Shown here piece after piece: positions 9,606 through 19,147 of a stretch of DNA of 64,000 nucleotides. Source of the stretch: an uncultured Lacinutrix sp. (GTDB lineage Bacteria; Bacteroidota; Bacteroidia; Flavobacteriales; Flavobacteriaceae); contig NZ_CANMSJ010000011.1 in the NCBI RefSeq assembly GCF_947500605.1, positions 1 to 64,000 of the forward strand. The letters run 5' to 3'. The translations under genes and the position numbers were made by a program. The notes beneath the pieces were generated by a model. It searched no databases, was not told the DNA's origin, and saw only the letters and a list, made by a program, of their open reading frames with translations. Within the stretch, counting starts at the first letter, position 1. Every line of letters begins with the position of its first letter.

Positions 9606-12023
9606 ATGGATAAAATGATGATTTATTTGCCGATAGTGTTGGCAATATTAGGCTTAATCTATATGGCAATTAAGCAAAAGTGGGTAATGAAACAAGATGC
9701 GGGAGATGGAAAGATGAAAGAGATTTCAGATCACATCTACGAAGGAGCGTTAGCTTTTTTAAATGCAGAATATAGATTGCTTACGGTTTTTGTAATTATA
9801 GTAAGTGTATTGTTAGCTATAGTGTCATTTGTTGTACCTACAACACATTGGTTAATAGTTGTTGCATTTATATGTGGTGCAGTATTTTCTGCTTTTGCAG
9901 GAAATTTAGGGATGAAAATAGCAACAAAAACCAACGTAAGAACAACGCAGGCAGCAAGAACAAGTTTACCAAAAGCGTTAAATATTTCTTTTGGAGGTGG
10001 AACTGTAATGGGACTTGGAGTTGCTGGACTTGCGGTTTTAGGTTTAACGTTATTTTTTATAGCATTCTTTCAATTTTTTATGGGTGGTGTTTGGACAAAT
10101 ACAATGGATATGACTATTGTTCTAGAAACTCTAGCAGGTTTCTCTTTAGGAGCAGAGTCTATTGCTTTATTTGCGCGTGTTGGTGGTGGAATATACACAA
10201 AGGCAGCAGATGTTGGAGCCGATTTGGTTGGAAAAGTAGAAGCTGGTATTCCAGAAGACGATCCTAGAAATCCAGCAACAATTGCAGATAACGTTGGAGA
10301 TAATGTAGGAGATGTTGCAGGAATGGGAGCCGATTTGTTTGGGTCTTACGTAGCAACGGTATTAGCAGCAATGGTTCTGGGTAATTATGTTATTAAAGAT
10401 ATGGGTGGAAATATTGGTGAAGCCTTTGGAGGAATTGGTCCTATTTTATTACCAATGTCTATTGCTGGTGTGGGAATAATTATTTCCATTATTGGTACTA
10501 TGTTGGTTAAGATAAATAGTAATGATGCTAAAGAATCTCAAGTAATGGGAGCGCTTAATAAAGGAAACTGGACGTCTATTGTTCTAGTAGCTGTCGCCTG
10601 TTTTGGCTTATGCAAATGGATGTTACCAGAGACTATGCAAATGAGTTTCTTTGGAGAGGGATTAATTGAGATTTCTTCAATGCGAGTATTTTATGCGACA
10701 CTTGTAGGTTTAGTTGTTGGAGCAGTTATTTCGGGTGTTACAGAATATTATACGGGATTAGGGAAAAAGCCAATATTAAAAATAGTACAACAATCGTCTA
10801 CAGGAGCAGGAACAAATATTATTGCAGGTTTAGCAACAGGAATGATTTCTACATTCCCATCAGTATTATTGTTTGCAGGTGCAATATGGGCGTCTTATGC
10901 CTTTGCAGGATTTTATGGAGTTGCATTAGCAGCTTCTGCAATGATGGCAACAACAGCTATGCAATTAGCTATTGATGCTTTTGGACCGATAGCAGATAAT
11001 GCAGGTGGTATTGCCGAAATGAGCGAACAAGATCCAATAGTAAGAGAACGTACTGATATTTTAGATGCGGTTGGTAATACAACTGCGGCAACAGGAAAAG
11101 GTTTTGCAATTGCTTCAGCAGCATTAACATCTTTAGCCTTATTTGCTGCTTATGTAACCTTTACAGGAATCGATGGCATTAATATTTTTAAAGCACCAGT
11201 TTTAGCAATGTTATTTGTTGGTGGTATGGTGCCAGTTGTGTTTTCTGCATTGGCTATGAATGCAGTTGGAAAAGCAGCCATGGAAATGGTAGAAGAAGTA
11301 AGAAGACAATTTAGGGAAATTCCAGGAATCATGGAAGGTACAGGGAAGCCAGAATACGATAAGTGTGTTGCAATTTCTACAAAAGCATCTTTAAAAGAAA
11401 TGATGTTACCAGGTTTATTAACTATTGGTTTTCCATTAGTAATCGCTTTTGTTCCTATGATCTTTGGAATGAATAATATGGCTATAGCCGAAATGCTTGG
11501 TGGTTATATGGCTGGAGTTACAGTGTCTGGAGTATTGTGGGCAATCTTTCAAAATAATGCTGGTGGTGCTTGGGATAATGCTAAGAAATCTTTTGAAGCA
11601 GGTGTAGAGATTAATGGAGTGATGACTTTTAAAGGATCGGAAGCTCATAAAGCAGCTGTAACCGGTGATACTGTTGGAGATCCGTTTAAGGATACATCTG
11701 GGCCATCAATGAATATTTTAATTAAATTAACCTGTTTAATTGGTTTGGTAATTGCTCCAATTTTAGGAGGACATACTGAAGAAGGTATGGTGATAAATGA
11801 AGAAATGTCTATTGAGAAAGAGATGGTTGTTAAAGAGGATATTACTGAAGCTTCTATTACTTATGTTGTAATAGTAGATGGAGAAGAGGTTAGTAAAGAA
11901 GAATCTTTTATAGGAACTGAGGAAGAAGTTGAAGCGCAACTAAAAGCGTTCGAGGCAGTAAATAAGTTAGCTAGTGATGAAGATGTTAAATTGATTAAGA
12001 AAATGAAGATCAATAAAGGTTAA
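9606..12023 (+). CDS. hppA: membrane-bound cation-pumping pyrophosphatase
   Basis: This integral membrane enzyme hydrolyses pyrophosphate and pumps Na+ and/or H+. It has about 16 hydrophobic segments. The catalytic block runs [18 protein letters not shown] then [18 protein letters not shown] (around residues 198-238). The second block is [18 protein letters not shown]. The Ala in GNTTAA, instead of Lys, is the hallmark of the K+-dependent subfamily. Canonical homologues end near APILGGH. This one continues for some 83 mostly charged residues (about 723-805), an unusual cytoplasmic or periplasmic tail. It is a single-gene unit with its own terminator. Na+ specificity is likely from the lineage but is not proven by the sequence. 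Confidence 0.93.
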   Translation: MDKMMIYLPIVLAILGLIYMAIKQKWVMKQDAGDGKMKEISDHIYEGALAFLNAEYRLLTVFVIIVSVLLAIVSFVVPTTHWLIVVAFICGAVFSAFAGNLGMKIATKTNVRTTQAARTSLPKALNISFGGGTVMGLGVAGLAVLGLTLFFIAFFQFFMGGVWTNTMDMTIVLETLAGFSLGAESIALFARVGGGIYTKAADVGADLVGKVEAGIPEDDPRNPATIADNVGDNVGDVAGMGADLFGSYVATVLAAMVLGNYVIKDMGGNIGEAFGGIGPILLPMSIAGVGIIISIIGTMLVKINSNDAKESQVMGALNKGNWTSIVLVAVACFGLCKWMLPETMQMSFFGEGLIEISSMRVFYATLVGLVVGAVISGVTEYYTGLGKKPILKIVQQSSTGAGTNIIAGLATGMISTFPSVLLFAGAIWASYAFAGFYGVALAASAMMATTAMQLAIDAFGPIADNAGGIAEMSEQDPIVRERTDILDAVGNTTAATGKGFAIASAALTSLALFAAYVTFTGIDGINIFKAPVLAMLFVGGMVPVVFSALAMNAVGKAAMEMVEEVRRQFREIPGIMEGTGKPEYDKCVAISTKASLKEMMLPGLLTIGFPLVIAFVPMIFGMNNMAIAEMLGGYMAGVTVSGVLWAIFQNNAGGAWDNAKKSFEAGVEINGVMTFKGSEAHKAAVTGDTVGDPFKDTSGPSMNILIKLTCLIGLVIAPILGGHTEEGMVINEEMSIEKEMVVKEDITEASITYVVIVDGEEVSKEESFIGTEEEVEAQLKAFEAVNKLASDEDVKLIKKMKINKG

Positions 12024-12045
12024 TCTTCATTAAAATATATTATTT

Positions 12046-12077
12046 AAACCTGCTAATTTGATTAGCAGGTTTTTTTG
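12046..12077 (+). terminator. intrinsic terminator after hppA
   Basis: AAACCTGCTAAT and ATTAGCAGGTTT form a 12-bp stem with loop TTG, followed by T. The next gene starts only 16 bases later. Confidence 0.88.
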
Positions 12078-12092
12078 TGCTTAATTTGAAGT

Positions 12093-13100
12093 ATGAGTTG
12101 GTTAAAAAAAGATCCATTACAAATTATTGCTTTCCAAAGTTATGGAACCGATACACATTTCTATTTACGAGGAAGAACTTTACAGGACGAATCTATATCT
12201 TTAGGTCAGAAAGGTTTTTTTAGGTTGTTGATTAATAGTTGGAAACGTCTCGAAAGTGATGAGGTAAAACACGTTGGGATTAATATTAAATTGCCAAACG
12301 GAAAGATATTAAAAGCTAAAAGCGATGATCACGGTTATTTTAAAGTTGAAGCAACTTTAAATGGATTAAAAGACTTGGCTAATAGCGAAGGTTGGTTGGT
12401 GTGTGAAGTTTCTTATAATGATGTAAACATTAAAAGGAATATACAGAATAACAATAGTTTTCCTGCCGAGATTTTAATACCTTCTATTAAAACAGAGTTT
12501 GGTGTTGCAAGTGATATTGATGATACTATTTTACATACAGGAGTTGTATCTACACTAAAATGGAGAGTATTGTATAATACTATATTCAAATCTGCAAAAA
12601 TGCGTTTGCCTTTAGAAGGTGCGGCAGAATTTTGTCATTTATTGCATCTAGGGCAATCAGGTGAGAGCGCTAATCCTATATTTTATGTAAGCCATAGTCC
12701 TTGGAATTTGTATCGCTATTTGGAGTTTTTTTTAAGGCAAAACAATTTTCCTAAAGGGCCAATTTTGCTTAGAAATTTTAGCGATATACTAAAGAAGAAG
12801 ACTCCAAATGAAAAGCCACAGAAGCAAAAGGAAATTTTAAATTTACTTAAAACATATCCAGATTTGCCTTTTATTTTAATTGGTGATAGTGGTGAGAACG
12901 ATGTAGATATTTATATTGAAATAGCAGCTCAATTTCCAGATCGTATTAAAGCTATTTATTTGCGTAGCGTAAAGCATAAAAAGAAAATATTACGTGTAAA
13001 AAGTTTGCTTGAGAGTTATAAAACAACACCAGCGTTATTGGTGGAGAGTAGTGCGCAGGCTATTGCTCATGCACGTGAAAATGGATTTATAGAGCGCTAA
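12093..13100 (+). CDS. App1-type phosphatidate phosphatase domain protein (DUF2183)
   Basis: A 335-residue HAD-like phosphatase of the App1 family; yeast App1 dephosphorylates phosphatidate. The catalytic aspartates sit in SDIDDTILHTGV (about 146-157). Motif II-like FYVSHSPWNLY and motif III/IV-like FILIGDSGENDVDIY follow. The first about 130 residues form the N-terminal beta domain with FKVEATL. No signal peptide is present, so the protein is cytoplasmic or membrane-peripheral. Substrate in bacteria is unproven. It begins just after the hppA terminator and probably has its own promoter within or before that hairpin. Confidence 0.85.
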   Translation: MSWLKKDPLQIIAFQSYGTDTHFYLRGRTLQDESISLGQKGFFRLLINSWKRLESDEVKHVGINIKLPNGKILKAKSDDHGYFKVEATLNGLKDLANSEGWLVCEVSYNDVNIKRNIQNNNSFPAEILIPSIKTEFGVASDIDDTILHTGVVSTLKWRVLYNTIFKSAKMRLPLEGAAEFCHLLHLGQSGESANPIFYVSHSPWNLYRYLEFFLRQNNFPKGPILLRNFSDILKKKTPNEKPQKQKEILNLLKTYPDLPFILIGDSGENDVDIYIEIAAQFPDRIKAIYLRSVKHKKKILRVKSLLESYKTTPALLVESSAQAIAHARENGFIER

Positions 13101-13103
13101 CTC

Positions 13104-13296
13104 ATGGAAAGTACTACTATACTTTTAATTTACTGTGTTATCCAATTATTATATTCGTTTTATGGAATAAGGAGGGCTTACAACTCGTATAAGTACTCTC
13201 CAGATTATACTTCAATAAGTGTTTTTTTACAGTAAAATAGCAGGTATTATTCTTTTAGTTGTCCTTTTGGTTTTATACTTTACAGGAGTAATTTAA
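13104..13296 (+). pseudogene. small two-helix membrane protein, frameshifted at a poly-T run
   Basis: The ATG at 13104 opens a frame of 43 codons that stops at 13233-13235. The first part has a hydrophobic segment (ILLIYCVIQLLYSFYG). Shifting frame at the seven-T run at 13222-13228 continues into KIAGIILLVVLLVLYFTGVI with a stop at 13294-13296. One T fewer would give a single product of about 64 residues with two membrane helices and a basic/aromatic linker. It may be a decayed gene, a sequencing error, or a slipping tract. It lies 3 bases after the App1 gene. I do not recognise the family. Confidence 0.4.
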
Positions 13297-13315
13297 GTTG
13301 TTTTTTTTCCGAGTA

Positions 13316-13408
13316 TGGCGTTAACGATAGTAGCGGCATACTTTTTTGTGTGAGCTTATGCACAAAAAAGATATAGAGGATAGCGCGACCCTTTTGGTAA
13401 CGCAAAAA
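13316..13408. repeat. flavobacterial intergenic element (GCGTTA ... TAACGC termini), copy 1
   Basis: The element begins GGCGTTAACGATAGTAGCGG and ends GCGACCCTTTTGGTAACGC; GCGTTA and TAACGC are inverted. Inside, CTTTTTTGTG and CACAAAAAAG form a perfect 10-bp stem. I recognise the AGTAGCGGCAT ... GATAGCGCGACCC layout from intergenic regions of other flavobacteria. A degenerate relative lies at 31998-32124. Apart from this element and the broken small gene, the 323-base gap between 13100 and 13424 holds nothing I can name. Confidence 0.55.
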
Positions 13409-13423
13409 TAACTAATTATTGAC

Positions 13424-14038
13424 TTAAAATAAACCGTTAATTTCTGCGTCTATTTTATTTAGTATAAATCCTAGGTCTTCTGGGTTGTCAACAAAATCAA
13501 GGTTGTCTACGTCTATAATTAGTAAGTTTCCTTTATCGTAACCTGTTATCCAAGCTTCATAACGTTCGTTAAGTCTGCTTAAATAATCAATACTAATAGA
13601 GTTTTCGTAATCGCGTCCTCTCTTATGGATTTGAGAAACCAAATTAGAGATTGAGCTACGTAAATAAATTAGTAAATCTGGACCTTGCACAAAGCTTTCC
13701 ATAAGTTCGAAAAGTGAAGAGTAGTTCTCGAAATCACGATTAGTCATTAATCCCATAGCATGAAGGTTTGGTGCAAAAATATGCGCATCTTCATAAATAG
13801 TACGGTCTTGAATAATGTCTTTACCGCTTTCGCGAATTTGCCCTACTTGACGAAAACGACTGTTTAAAAAGTAAACTTGTAAATTAAAACTCCAGCGTTC
13901 CATCTGGTTATAGAAATCATCTAAATAAGGATTATCTACAACGTCTTCTAATTGTGCTTCCCAATTATAGTGTTTGGCAAGTAATTTTGTGAGCGTAGTT
14001 TTTCCAGCTCCAATGTTTCCGGCAATGGCAACGTGCAT
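13424..14038 (-). CDS. deoxynucleoside kinase
   Basis: A 204-residue enzyme of the dNK/dCK/dGK family that phosphorylates deoxynucleosides in salvage. The P-loop GNIGAGKTTL is at residues 7-16. The catalytic/sugar-binding DR motif is in IIQDRTIYEDAHIF, and the lid region has RGRDYENSISIDYLSRLNERYE. Length is typical. It lies 1 base downstream of the stop of the next gene on the same strand, so the two are co-transcribed. Which base is preferred cannot be read from the sequence. Confidence 0.9.
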   Translation of the reverse strand: MHVAIAGNIGAGKTTLTKLLAKHYNWEAQLEDVVDNPYLDDFYNQMERWSFNLQVYFLNSRFRQVGQIRESGKDIIQDRTIYEDAHIFAPNLHAMGLMTNRDFENYSSLFELMESFVQGPDLLIYLRSSISNLVSQIHKRGRDYENSISIDYLSRLNERYEAWITGYDKGNLLIIDVDNLDFVDNPEDLGFILNKIDAEINGLF

Positions 14039-14039
14039 A

Positions 14040-14819
14040 TTATTTTAATTTAAGTTGGTAGCGATAAAGCTCTTTATCGGTGTAAATATACACGATTTGA
14101 TTGGTTACAAAAAACTGACTTATTAACAAATTTGTAATGTTAAGAGGTTTAGTTGTTTCTGTGTTTTTATCAATATAGAATAGTGTATTGTCTTTTTTTA
14201 ATATTATATTTTCGTTACTTTCTTTAATGTTGGTGTAACCTGTATTTGGTGCTTTAGAAATTAAGCTTCCAAAATAATTGTACTCGTAAATATAGTTTTT
14301 TGTCAAGAGCCAACATGAATTATAATTACTAGTTATATCTAGTATGTTGCTTTCTGTTGGTAGTGTTTTTGCACGAATGGTTTTTGTTTTGTAATCGTAC
14401 AATTCCAACTGCATTAAATCTTGATTAAAAACCCAAATAGTGTTGTCGCTTCCTGTAGAAATATGCGATACATTTTTGTATGGTTTAGTCTGGTTGAAGT
14501 CTATTTTATAAATTTCGGCTAAACGATTGTCTAATATTGTAACAGTATTAAATGCTTTGTAAAAAACATTTATTTTAAGAGGATTAAAGTTGCTTGCAGA
14601 TGTAATTGTGCCTAACTGTACGTTACTATACTTAAGTAATTTGTCTTCTTGCTTCTTTATTAAGGTGTTATTTAAGGTGTAGAAGGTAGTCCCAAAATTA
14701 TCTATACCAATAACAGAGTCTGCATTAAAGTTGGTTTTACTTGTAAGTACTGCCTTAATTTTATCTTGAGCAAAAGCAGAATAGGCAAGTATTAAAAATA
14801 TATAAAGTAGCTTTTTCAT
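14040..14819 (-). CDS. secreted beta-propeller-like protein of unknown function
   Basis: The ATG at complement 14817-14819 gives MKKLLYIFLILAYSAFAQD, a clear signal peptide; an in-frame start at 14867 would put 16 residues before it and is rejected. The 259-residue mature sequence repeats short strand-rich units (SVIGIDNFGTTFYTLNN, TIWVFNQDLMQLELYDY, NIILKKDNTLFYIDK), as in NHL/WD-like propellers. It is the upstream partner of the deoxynucleoside kinase, 1 base apart, a pairing I cannot explain functionally. Probably periplasmic. Confidence 0.75.
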   Translation of the reverse strand: MKKLLYIFLILAYSAFAQDKIKAVLTSKTNFNADSVIGIDNFGTTFYTLNNTLIKKQEDKLLKYSNVQLGTITSASNFNPLKINVFYKAFNTVTILDNRLAEIYKIDFNQTKPYKNVSHISTGSDNTIWVFNQDLMQLELYDYKTKTIRAKTLPTESNILDITSNYNSCWLLTKNYIYEYNYFGSLISKAPNTGYTNIKESNENIILKKDNTLFYIDKNTETTKPLNITNLLISQFFVTNQIVYIYTDKELYRYQLKLK

Positions 14820-15002
14820 TGAGAATTGAAAAGTACAAAAATTGAACCACTTTTTATAAGAAACCACAGTTTAGAAATATTAGTGTTGTGGTCGTTAATT
14901 TTTTTAAGAAAGTTTTAACATATCCAGGTTAAACATTTTTTGTTTTTGATCGTCTAACAGTAGTTAACTGTAATTTTACAAAACCAATTAAGAAACAATA
15001 TT

Positions 15003-15971
15003 ATGAAATTAAAAGCATTACTAATCTGCATTACGTTATTCTCAGCTTCATTTTTGTCTGCGCAAGATGATTTCCAAGGAGTAGCAACATATATGTCTAA
15101 AACAACCATGGATATGGATGGTTTTGGTGGGAAAGATATGACTCCAGAAAGAAAAAAAGCAATAGCAGAAAGAATGAAAGGTATGTTAGAAAAAACATAT
15201 GTTTTAACATTCAACAAAACAGAGTCTAGTTATAAAGAAGACGAGAAGTTAGATGCTCCTGGTTCTGGTGGAGGTTTTAGAGGTATGATGAGTAGTTTTA
15301 CTGCTGGTCCACAATACAAAAATATTAAAGATGGACAGTTAATTCAAGATCAAGAGTTTTTTGGAAAGCAGTTTCTTATTAAGGATGATTTAGAGAAGTT
15401 AGAGTGGAAAATGACAGGTGAAACCAAGCAAATTGGTAAGTACATGGCAATGAAAGCTGTTGCAACTAAAAAAGTTGATGAAATGGATTTTTCTAAAATG
15501 AGAAGAAGAGGTCCTCGTGACGATGATAAAAAGAAAGATGAAAAAGCTGCAAAAGGAGATAGAACTGTTAGTGCTTTTGGAAAAGGAGAAGCTAAAGAAG
15601 AAGAGAAGGCAAATGATTCTTCTGTAGTAGCATCGACAGAAGGAAAGTCAACAGATATTATGGATGAAATCGATATTCCAAAAGAAGAAGAAGTTGTTGC
15701 TTGGTATACAATGCAAATTCCTGTAAATAATGGTCCTGGAGATTTTTGGGGTTTACCAGGTTTAATTCTTGAAATCAATTCTGGGAGAACAACTATTTTA
15801 TGTTCTAAAATAGTAATGAATCCTTCAGAAAAGCAAGAGATTAAAAAGCCTTCAAAAGGAAAAGAGGTTACTAAAGCCGAATATAACGACATCGTTAAAA
15901 AGAAAATGGAAGAAATGAGAGAAATGTACGGAGGAAGAAATCGCGGTGGTCGTGGTGGAGGAAGACGTTAA
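15003..15971 (+). CDS. GLPGLI family secreted protein
   Basis: A 322-residue protein with signal peptide ending SFLSAQ and the family-defining WGLPGLILEI around residues 249-258, preceded by YTMQIPVNNGPGDF. Residues about 165-230 are an insertion of Lys/Asp/Glu-rich, low-complexity sequence (RRRGPRDDDKKKDEKAAKGD). The C-terminus is Gly/Arg-rich (GGRNRGGRGGGRR). It lies 117 bases before a barrel protein, the usual arrangement for GLPGLI proteins in Bacteroidota. The role is unknown; working with the barrel in envelope traffic is an inference. Confidence 0.88.
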   Translation: MKLKALLICITLFSASFLSAQDDFQGVATYMSKTTMDMDGFGGKDMTPERKKAIAERMKGMLEKTYVLTFNKTESSYKEDEKLDAPGSGGGFRGMMSSFTAGPQYKNIKDGQLIQDQEFFGKQFLIKDDLEKLEWKMTGETKQIGKYMAMKAVATKKVDEMDFSKMRRRGPRDDDKKKDEKAAKGDRTVSAFGKGEAKEEEKANDSSVVASTEGKSTDIMDEIDIPKEEEVVAWYTMQIPVNNGPGDFWGLPGLILEINSGRTTILCSKIVMNPSEKQEIKKPSKGKEVTKAEYNDIVKKKMEEMREMYGGRNRGGRGGGRR

Positions 15972-16087
15972 TCTCTAATAAAAGGATAATCCAACCTAAT
16001 ATATAAAAGCAAACATAAAATTGTTATTATTAAAATTATAGTAATAACAGTAGAGATTTAGCGATTAAAAAAACCATATAAAAATAG

Positions 16088-18799
16088 ATGAAACACTTTT
16101 TTACACTGTTACTTTTAATAGTAACAAGCACAACTATTGCCCAAGTTAAATTTGAAGGTATAGTAAAAGATACCGAAGGAGAGCTTTTGGAATTTGCAAA
16201 TGTTATAGCTATAAATAAAGAGTCTAAAGTATTAGAGTCTTACGCTGTAACTAACGATGCTGGGAAGTATAAGCTTAATTTAGGTAAAAACACCACTTAC
16301 AAAATACAGGTAAGTTATATTGGTTTTACTACCAAAGAAATGGAAATTACCACTACTGAGGAAGCTATAACTAAAGATTTTAGTTTAGTAGTAGATAATA
16401 CGCTTGAAGAAGTAGAGCTGGTTTACGAAATGCCAGTTACTATTAAAGGAGATACTATTGTTTATAATGCCGATTCTTTTAAAAACGGAACAGAGCGAAA
16501 GCTAGAAGATGTATTGAAAAAGCTTCCAGGAGTAGAGATTAATGCAGATGGGCAAATTGAAGTAGAGGGTAAGGTTGTAAATAAATTAATGGTTGAAGGT
16601 AAAGATTTCTTTGATGGAGATTCTAAACTAGCAACTAAAAATATTCCTGCCGATGCTATCGATAAAGTACAGGTTTTAAAGAATTTTTCTAACGTTGGAC
16701 AGTTAAGTGGTGTACAAAATAACCAAGATAACGTAGCGATTAACATTAAGCTTAAGGATGGTAAGCAAAACTTCTGGTTTGGTACGGTAACAGCTGGTAG
16801 TGGAAATTCTGATGATGAAGGATTATACTTAGCGCAACCTAAATTATTTTATTATAGTCCTAATAAAAGTATCAACTTTATTGGAGATTTAAATAATATT
16901 GGAGAATTAGCATTCTCACGTAGAGATTTTAGAAATTTTAGTGGAGGTTTTAGTGCTCCAAGTCAGCAAAGTGGGACAAGTATAAATATTGGAGATGGTG
17001 GATTAAACTTCTCTAATCTTCAAAATGATAAGGCTAAAGATATAAATACAAAATTTGGAGCAGTAAACTTTAATGTATCTCCAAACGAAGCTTTAGATAT
17101 TGGTGGTTTTGCTATTTTTACGAGTAGTAGAATTGAGTTACAAGAAAACCAAAGTGTAGAGTATACAGATGAAGCTTTAGGTATTCCAGATGAAACTACA
17201 GCAAGTAACACAAGACAAAGTAGTGATGCTGGTTTATTAAAATTTAAAGCTAAATATAAGCCTAATGGTAATAATCAATTAGATTATGATGTGCTAGCTA
17301 AAGTAACAAAAGAAGAACAAAACCAGAGTTTCTTTTCATCGGTTATTGGTGATATTGGACAGGTTGAAAACTCTAAGCCTTTTAGTTTAAATCAAAGTCT
17401 AAAGTACTATTACACTTTAGATGAGAAGAATATTTTTGCTTTTGAAGCTTTACATGAAATTTCAGACGAAGATCCTTTCTACAATGCAATATTAGAAGAT
17501 AAAACAAATTATGGTAATACAGCAGCTGCTCTTGGTTTAGACGAAGATCAATTCAACTATAATATTGGTCAAGATAAAAGAGTAAAATCTAATCAATTGG
17601 ATGCAAAGCTGGACTACTGGAATGTGTTAACGCCTAAAAGTAATATCAACTTTACGTTAGGAACCATTTTAAGTAAGCAAAACTTTAATACCGATATTTT
17701 TCAGTTTTTAAATGATGGTTCTCAGTTTAATACAACAGCAACTATTAATAATGGATTAGATACTAACGATACAGAGTATAACTTTAGTGATGTTTATTTA
17801 GGAGCTCATTATCGTTTTAAAACTGGGATTTTTACTTTTACACCAGGTGTTTCTGCACATGCTTATGGATCTAATAATGATCAATATGGTACAGAGGTAA
17901 AAGATAACTTTTTTAGATTATTGCCAGATTTTAATATGATAATTCAACTTAAAAAGAGTGAAAACATCCAGTTAAACTACCGTATGCAAACCACATTTAC
18001 AGATGTTACTAATTTAGCACGTGGTTTGGTATTAAACAATTATAACTCATTATATTCTGGAAATCCAGAGTTGGAAAGTGCAACTGCGCATAACTTGAGC
18101 TTAAATTACTTTAGCTTTAATATGTTTAATTATACTAATGTTTTTGGAAGAATATCTTATACTAAAAACATAGATGGTATTAGAGGAGCTTCTTCTTTTC
18201 AGCCAGGAAGTGTTGTAAACGTAGGGTCATCTATAAATTCAGACTTTGCAGACGAAAGTGTTTCTGCATTTGGTAGGTTTCAGCGTTCTTTTGGGAAGTT
18301 AAAAGCTTCTATAAATGGTAATTTTAACTATTCTAAGTTTAACCAGTTAATTAATGATAATGTGTCTACTAACGAGAGTTATACTCAAACCTATAGAGCT
18401 GGTTTAAGTTCTAATTTTAGAGATGCTCCTAATTTCGATTTTAGTTATGGCTACACAATCAACGATAATGATCAAGGATCAACAAGATCAAAATTCTATA
18501 CACATTCTCCTTCTGTAAGTTTCGATGCTTTGCTGCTTAAGAGTTTTACTTTTAAAACAGATTATACGTACAACGATTTTAGAAATGAAGATGTATCTCT
18601 TAATACTTACGATTTTTGGAATGCTTCTTTATCTTATAGAAAAGATGAAGACAGTAAGTTTGAATACGAGGTTAAAGCAACAAACTTGCTGGATACTAAA
18701 TCTCAAAATAATACTAGCACAGGTTCTTTTTCTGTAAGTGCAACAGAATACTTTATACAACCTAGGTTTTTAACTTTTAGAATTATTTATAGTTTATAA
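16088..18799 (+). CDS. TonB-dependent receptor-like outer membrane beta-barrel protein
   Basis: 903 residues with a signal peptide (FFTLLLLIVTSTTIAQ). Residues about 20-105 form a CarboxypepD_reg domain (VKFEGIVKDTEGELLEFANV). A plug-like region follows with DVLKKLPGVEINADGQIEVEGK and NIKLKDG. The remainder is a predicted barrel ending FRIIYSL, with an aromatic residue near the terminus. I see no obvious TonB box, and homologues paired with GLPGLI proteins are usually called outer membrane beta-barrel proteins rather than confirmed receptors. Ligand unknown. Confidence 0.85.
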   Translation: MKHFFTLLLLIVTSTTIAQVKFEGIVKDTEGELLEFANVIAINKESKVLESYAVTNDAGKYKLNLGKNTTYKIQVSYIGFTTKEMEITTTEEAITKDFSLVVDNTLEEVELVYEMPVTIKGDTIVYNADSFKNGTERKLEDVLKKLPGVEINADGQIEVEGKVVNKLMVEGKDFFDGDSKLATKNIPADAIDKVQVLKNFSNVGQLSGVQNNQDNVAINIKLKDGKQNFWFGTVTAGSGNSDDEGLYLAQPKLFYYSPNKSINFIGDLNNIGELAFSRRDFRNFSGGFSAPSQQSGTSINIGDGGLNFSNLQNDKAKDINTKFGAVNFNVSPNEALDIGGFAIFTSSRIELQENQSVEYTDEALGIPDETTASNTRQSSDAGLLKFKAKYKPNGNNQLDYDVLAKVTKEEQNQSFFSSVIGDIGQVENSKPFSLNQSLKYYYTLDEKNIFAFEALHEISDEDPFYNAILEDKTNYGNTAAALGLDEDQFNYNIGQDKRVKSNQLDAKLDYWNVLTPKSNINFTLGTILSKQNFNTDIFQFLNDGSQFNTTATINNGLDTNDTEYNFSDVYLGAHYRFKTGIFTFTPGVSAHAYGSNNDQYGTEVKDNFFRLLPDFNMIIQLKKSENIQLNYRMQTTFTDVTNLARGLVLNNYNSLYSGNPELESATAHNLSLNYFSFNMFNYTNVFGRISYTKNIDGIRGASSFQPGSVVNVGSSINSDFADESVSAFGRFQRSFGKLKASINGNFNYSKFNQLINDNVSTNESYTQTYRAGLSSNFRDAPNFDFSYGYTINDNDQGSTRSKFYTHSPSVSFDALLLKSFTFKTDYTYNDFRNEDVSLNTYDFWNASLSYRKDEDSKFEYEVKATNLLDTKSQNNTSTGSFSVSATEYFIQPRFLTFRIIYSL

Positions 18800-18818
18800 A
18801 TAGTTAACGTGTTAAGAT

Positions 18819-18850
18819 AAAGCGAGTTAATTTTTAACTCGCTTTTTTTT
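18819..18850 (+). terminator. intrinsic terminator after the barrel gene
   Basis: AAAGCGAGTTAA and TTAACTCGCTTT pair around a short T loop, followed by a T run. Confidence 0.88.
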
Positions 18851-18861
18851 GTAAAAAAAGT

Positions 18862-18891
18862 TTGTTAAGTAGTAAAACTATAATATATTTG
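18862..18891 (+). promoter_or_regulatory. promoter of tRNA-Tyr
   Basis: TATATTTG at 18884-18891 is an exact TAnnTTTG -7 element. TTG at 18862-18864 is 19 bases upstream. The tRNA starts 11 bases after the -7 box, the same distance as at tRNA-Gly. Confidence 0.7.
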
Positions 18892-18902
18892 CTATCGGTT
18901 TT

Positions 18903-18984
<82 letters not shown>

Positions 18985-18992
18985 CACAAAAT

Positions 18993-19025
18993 AAAAAAAG
19001 TCTGTACTTAAGTACAGACTTTTTT
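18993..19025 (+). terminator. intrinsic terminator after tRNA-Tyr
   Basis: AAAGTCTGTACTT and AAGTACAGACTTT form a near-continuous palindrome followed by T6. Confidence 0.9.
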
Positions 19026-19097
19026 GTTTTATATAATTAACATTATTCTTACAGGTAAAGCATTAGTAAGGCACAATGGGCTTTAATTAAGGTAAAT

Positions 19098-19128
19098 AAA
19101 AAAGCCTTCTCGTTCGAGAAGGCTTTTT
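19098..19128 (-). terminator. intrinsic terminator after metK (bidirectional)
   Basis: AAAAAGCCTTCTCG and CGAGAAGGCTTTTT form a long stem with T runs on both strands. It lies 20 bases beyond the metK stop codon. Confidence 0.88.
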
Positions 19129-19147
19129 ATATTTATGCAGCTGAGGT

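Noticed and set aside
15350-15892. 180-codon minus-strand open frame inside the GLPGLI gene
   Set aside because: Serine/phenylalanine-rich antisense shadow of the Lys/Asp/Glu-rich coding strand.
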